This document shows positions 6,300 through 8,806 of a stretch of 8,806 nucleotides of DNA, in pieces; the first letter of the stretch is position 1; each line of letters starts with the position of its first letter. Source of the stretch: Bacteroidota bacterium. Lineage in GTDB: Bacteria > Bacteroidota > Bacteroidia > Cytophagales > Cyclobacteriaceae. The DNA lies in contig JAEZDW010000324.1 in the NCBI GenBank assembly GCA_023417955.1, positions 1 to 8,806 of the forward strand, written 5' to 3'. The translations under genes were made by a program, and so were the position numbers. The notes under the pieces are model-generated. The model did no database searches. It worked only from the letters and a program-made list of their open reading frames with translations, and was not told where the DNA came from.

Positions 6300-8456
6300 A
6301 TGAAAATCTTCACGACGTCGTGTCTGCTTGTTTCTGCTTTGATTGGACACGCACAATTTCAATATCGGCTCGACGACCAGGTGCCTGTTATACGCGGGGA
6401 TAAACAACTCAGCTCAGCATGGGCAGGTGGTCTTAACGCGGCGCAATACAACACTATGGATATTGATTCTGACGGTGTTGATGATCTCGTCATTTATGAT
6501 CGGACGGCTCTCAAAATATTCACATTTCTGCGTAAGGATGGCGGGTACAAGTATGTACCGGAATTCGAGTTGATGTTTCCCAATGAGATTGCCGACTGGA
6601 TATTGCTTCGCGACTTCGATGGCGATGGCAGAAAAGATTTATTTACCGGAAACCTTTTTGGCATCCGCGTTTTTAAGAATGTTTCTCAGGACGGCGGTCT
6701 TGCCTGGGAGCCTGTTCTGTTTGGTTCCGGACCAGTCCAAAGCGAAGTCCTGCTGACAAAGGGGCTTTCCGGAATGATTAACCTGAAACTTCAGTTCGAT
6801 GATCTGCCGTCGATTACAGACGCCGATGGTGATGGTGATCTCGATATCTTCGCAATGGACTTCAGTGGAACGGGCCGTGTGGAGTACCACCGGAACTATG
6901 CAGTGGAACGCCACGGCGATCCCGGAAAGCTTGAGTTTGAGTTGATAACGAAAGCCTGGGGTGGATTTGCCGAATGTGATTGCGGCGTGTTCGCGTTTGA
7001 AATGGGTAACTGCGGAATGTCCGGAGGCCGTGTCAAACATCAGGGTGGCAAATCGCTACTTGCCATAGATGCTAACGGCGACGGAAATCTCGATATGCTA
7101 TTGAGTGAAGCTGAGTGTGATATTCTGAACTTCTTACCAAATGAAGGGACTACAGAAAACCCCGCGTTCCTTTCGTCAGAGCCATTTCCATCACCTCCCG
7201 CGCAGTTTCCTATGTTCCCGACTCCTTATTATGAAGACCTCGACGGTGATGGTGTTCGCGATCTGATCATTACACCAAATGTGTTTTCACGGACTGATGC
7301 CGGAATCGACTTCCGCGAATCGAACTGGTTTTATAAGAACAGGGGAACGAATGCTGCGCCTGATTTTGAGTTTGAACGGAAAGACTTTCTGCAGGGGGAA
7401 ATGATCGACGTTGGGGACAATGCAACTCCGACGTTGGTTGACTTTGATGGCGATGGTGATCTTGATATTCTGATAGGCACGAACCAATTCCCTGCAAGGA
7501 TTTATGTCTATGAGAACACAGGAACGACATCGACCCCTGAATTCACGTTGTCTGATTCTGATTACCTGAATCTTTCTGTGTCAGGATATTCAAATCTCAG
7601 GATCCAGGTTGTTGATGTAAACCTTGATAAGAAACCGGACCTGGTATTTACGGCAACTCTTGGAGCAACGACACGTCTATACTATATTTTGAATGAATCT
7701 ACTACGGGCCTCAACTTTGGTCAGGCTTCCGTCCATGAAGTATCGTTTACTTTCTTTTCTACCGAAAACCTGCACCTGGCTGATGTTAACGGCGATGGCC
7801 TTCCCGACATATTAAGAGGTCGTAACACGGGGGCGCTTGAATACTGGCGCAATTCGGGCGACATGACTTTTGTTCTCGCAGAATCTGAGTTCCTTGGAAT
7901 CGGCACCAACCCCTTAAGCATAAACCCGGTAGTGTTTACGGCAGACCTTAACGGTGACGGAAAAACAGACCTTATCTTAAGTGATCACACTGGGGTTCTT
8001 CGTATCATTAGCGATTATCGAAACAATGGCAAGGCAGGGAATGCATTGGCAAACATCGTCGTTAATGAACGAACCGGAGAGTTGTATGCACCTGGTCTCG
8101 GGGGTCGGGTGTGGCCGGCAGTCGGGAAGCTTTTTGGCTCAGTGCGTCCGGATATTATTACGGGTACCACTACTGGCGGACTGCGTTTGTTAAAAGCGGA
8201 AGGAAGCGGGGCAGATGCCCCCGTTGTAAACATTTACCCAAATCCTGTAAACAGAAGTACACAAAGCCTGACGCTTGAGTTGGATCGGCCCGCCAGCATC
8301 GAGGTATTTGCTGCTACCGGCCAGCTTGTTTCAAATGTCAAAGATTTTCCTGCCGGCACGCACCAGCTCGACGTCCGACATTTTGCTGCAGGGTTCTATG
8401 TGCTGCGGGTTTCCTTCGGGAATAAAACTTTAGCAAGGAGACTCGTAGTCCGCTAA
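6300..8456 (+). CDS. Secreted FG-GAP/VCBS repeat protein with T9SS type A sorting domain
   Basis: A 718-residue protein predicted to be exported and then secreted or anchored at the cell surface. Signal peptide MKIFTTSCLLVSALIGHA is probably cut after A18. Nine calcium-loop motifs of the form D-x-D/N-x-D-G-x-x-D follow, at about 54, 105, 174, 257, 313, 381, 439, 495 and 549. The seventh, DVNLDKKPD, is degenerate. Blade motifs N-x-GT-x-x-x-P-x-F recur near 281, 347 and 405. This is the pattern of FG-GAP/VCBS beta-propellers, usually binding or adhesion modules. Cysteines C226, C228, C238 and C273 cluster around motif 4 and may form disulfides. The C-terminus (about 643-718) is a T9SS type A sorting tail: NIYPNPVNRS, a beta-sandwich, then G-F-Y-V-L-R-V and a basic end RRLVVR. 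The ATG at 6300 is preferred over the in-frame GTG at 6273 because it starts the signal peptide directly. The ligand is unknown. Confidence 0.93.
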   Translation: MKIFTTSCLLVSALIGHAQFQYRLDDQVPVIRGDKQLSSAWAGGLNAAQYNTMDIDSDGVDDLVIYDRTALKIFTFLRKDGGYKYVPEFELMFPNEIADWILLRDFDGDGRKDLFTGNLFGIRVFKNVSQDGGLAWEPVLFGSGPVQSEVLLTKGLSGMINLKLQFDDLPSITDADGDGDLDIFAMDFSGTGRVEYHRNYAVERHGDPGKLEFELITKAWGGFAECDCGVFAFEMGNCGMSGGRVKHQGGKSLLAIDANGDGNLDMLLSEAECDILNFLPNEGTTENPAFLSSEPFPSPPAQFPMFPTPYYEDLDGDGVRDLIITPNVFSRTDAGIDFRESNWFYKNRGTNAAPDFEFERKDFLQGEMIDVGDNATPTLVDFDGDGDLDILIGTNQFPARIYVYENTGTTSTPEFTLSDSDYLNLSVSGYSNLRIQVVDVNLDKKPDLVFTATLGATTRLYYILNESTTGLNFGQASVHEVSFTFFSTENLHLADVNGDGLPDILRGRNTGALEYWRNSGDMTFVLAESEFLGIGTNPLSINPVVFTADLNGDGKTDLILSDHTGVLRIISDYRNNGKAGNALANIVVNERTGELYAPGLGGRVWPAVGKLFGSVRPDIITGTTTGGLRLLKAEGSGADAPVVNIYPNPVNRSTQSLTLELDRPASIEVFAATGQLVSNVKDFPAGTHQLDVRHFAAGFYVLRVSFGNKTLARRLVVR

Positions 8457-8462
8457 AGTGTT

Positions 8463-8470
8463 CATCTTTG
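8463..8470 (+). promoter_or_regulatory. Possible -7 promoter element for the HAD gene
   Basis: CATCTTTG matches TAnnTTTG except at the first base and lies 21 bases before the HAD start codon, in the 35-base gap after the FG-GAP stop. No TTG is seen at the -33 position. No terminator hairpin is visible in this gap, so read-through from the FG-GAP gene is also possible. Confidence 0.3.
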
Positions 8471-8491
8471 CGGGCGAAAAAAATTGAAACT

Positions 8492-8806
8492 ATGGCAGGC
8501 GAAGTGGCTTTCCTTTTTGACATGGACGGCGTTATTATCGACAGCAATCCTTTTCACAAAATTTCATTACGACAATTTTGCCAGAAGCATGGTTTTGACC
8601 TGAGTGAGGACCAGCTTCGCGAACGGATTTATGGCCGTACTAATAAAGACTGGATTCCGGCGGTGTTTGGGCAGATCTCGGGTGAACAGGTAGCAAGGTA
8701 TGCCGCCGAAAAGGAGGCGCTTTTCCGGGAGTTATACGCGGATTCGATCCAGCCCCTGGCTGGTTTGCTGCCATTTCTTCAGAATTTGGAACGTTATGGT
8801 ATCCAG
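8492..8806 (+). CDS. HAD-superfamily hydrolase, beta-phosphoglucomutase-like, N-terminal part (runs off right edge)
   Basis: The ATG at 8492 opens 105 codons to the window end. The start MAGEVAFLFDMDGVIIDSNP carries HAD motif I, D-x-D-G-V: D10 would be the nucleophile that forms the aspartyl-phosphate and D12 the acid/base. A helical stretch follows (about 19-95), with IYGRTNKDW (46-54) matching the cap region inserted after motif I in the beta-phosphoglucomutase-like HAD group. The family hydrolyses or transfers phosphate on small metabolites such as sugar phosphates. Motifs II-IV lie beyond the window, so the substrate and integrity cannot be judged. An A-rich stretch (8477-8483), not a Shine-Dalgarno, precedes the start, as is usual in Bacteroidota. 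It follows the FG-GAP gene on the same strand after 35 bases. Confidence 0.9.
   Translation, partial: MAGEVAFLFDMDGVIIDSNPFHKISLRQFCQKHGFDLSEDQLRERIYGRTNKDWIPAVFGQISGEQVARYAAEKEALFRELYADSIQPLAGLLPFLQNLERYGIQ

Noticed and set aside
6210..6407. Longer murF start adding 66 residues
   Set aside because: The extra residues do not look like MurF and overlap the signal peptide region of the divergent gene. The ATG at 6209 begins exactly where family similarity starts.
1..8806. CRISPR array, insertion sequence, toxin-antitoxin or phage-defence system
   Set aside because: No regularly spaced repeats, transposase, flanking inverted repeats or paired small genes are visible. The repeated GATGGCGATGG-type bases in 6600-8000 are codons of the calcium loops.

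Overview
The window looks like chromosomal DNA from a member of the phylum Bacteroidota (perhaps a Cytophagales-like lineage; the order is a guess). The evidence is a large secreted FG-GAP protein ending in a type IX secretion (T9SS) sorting tail, promoter-like elements matching the Bacteroidota consensus (TTG about 19 bases upstream of TAnnTTTG), near absence of Shine-Dalgarno sequences, and an AsmA-like protein, a DUF2461 protein and a DUF2961/GH172 protein of the kind common in that phylum. There is no phage, insertion sequence, CRISPR array or plasmid function; it reads mostly as ordinary housekeeping and cell-envelope sequence.

Layout. Bases 1-392 hold a minus-strand RNA unit: a promoter-like element (363-392), a decayed tRNA copy (about 204-278), an intact tRNA-Val(UAC) (123-197), a hairpin (96-115), and the first 29 codons of a GIY-YIG nuclease-domain gene running off the left edge. 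Bases 279-541 are non-coding. A long AsmA-like envelope protein follows on the plus strand (542-3043). It meets, with only 3 bases between stop codons, a minus-strand cluster that reads, in transcription order, murF (6209-4926), a DUF2961/GH172 glycosidase-like gene (4909-3713) and a DUF2461 gene (3709-3047). Gaps of 16 and 3 bases point to one transcript. A 90-base divergent intergenic region separates murF from a plus-strand gene for a 718-residue secreted FG-GAP/VCBS protein with a T9SS tail (6300-8456). The start of a HAD-superfamily hydrolase gene (8492 onward) closes the window.

How the genes fit together. MurF makes the last cytoplasmic peptidoglycan precursor (UDP-MurNAc-pentapeptide). 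The AsmA-like protein belongs to a family linked to lipid transport between the membranes and outer-membrane homeostasis. The GH172-like protein has an export signal, and the FG-GAP protein is exported and then sent through T9SS. The shared theme is therefore the cell envelope and surface, but no single pathway links all of them.

Most worth a second look: the GH172-like protein has Lys in place of the Glu of its family's GTGTEDY motif, so it may be inactive or altered; a decayed tRNA sits between a consensus promoter and a functional tRNA-Val, with a GIY-YIG gene just downstream; and the AsmA-like gene has no in-frame ATG at its start, only TTG codons beside a T6 tract where one extra T would bring an ATG into frame.
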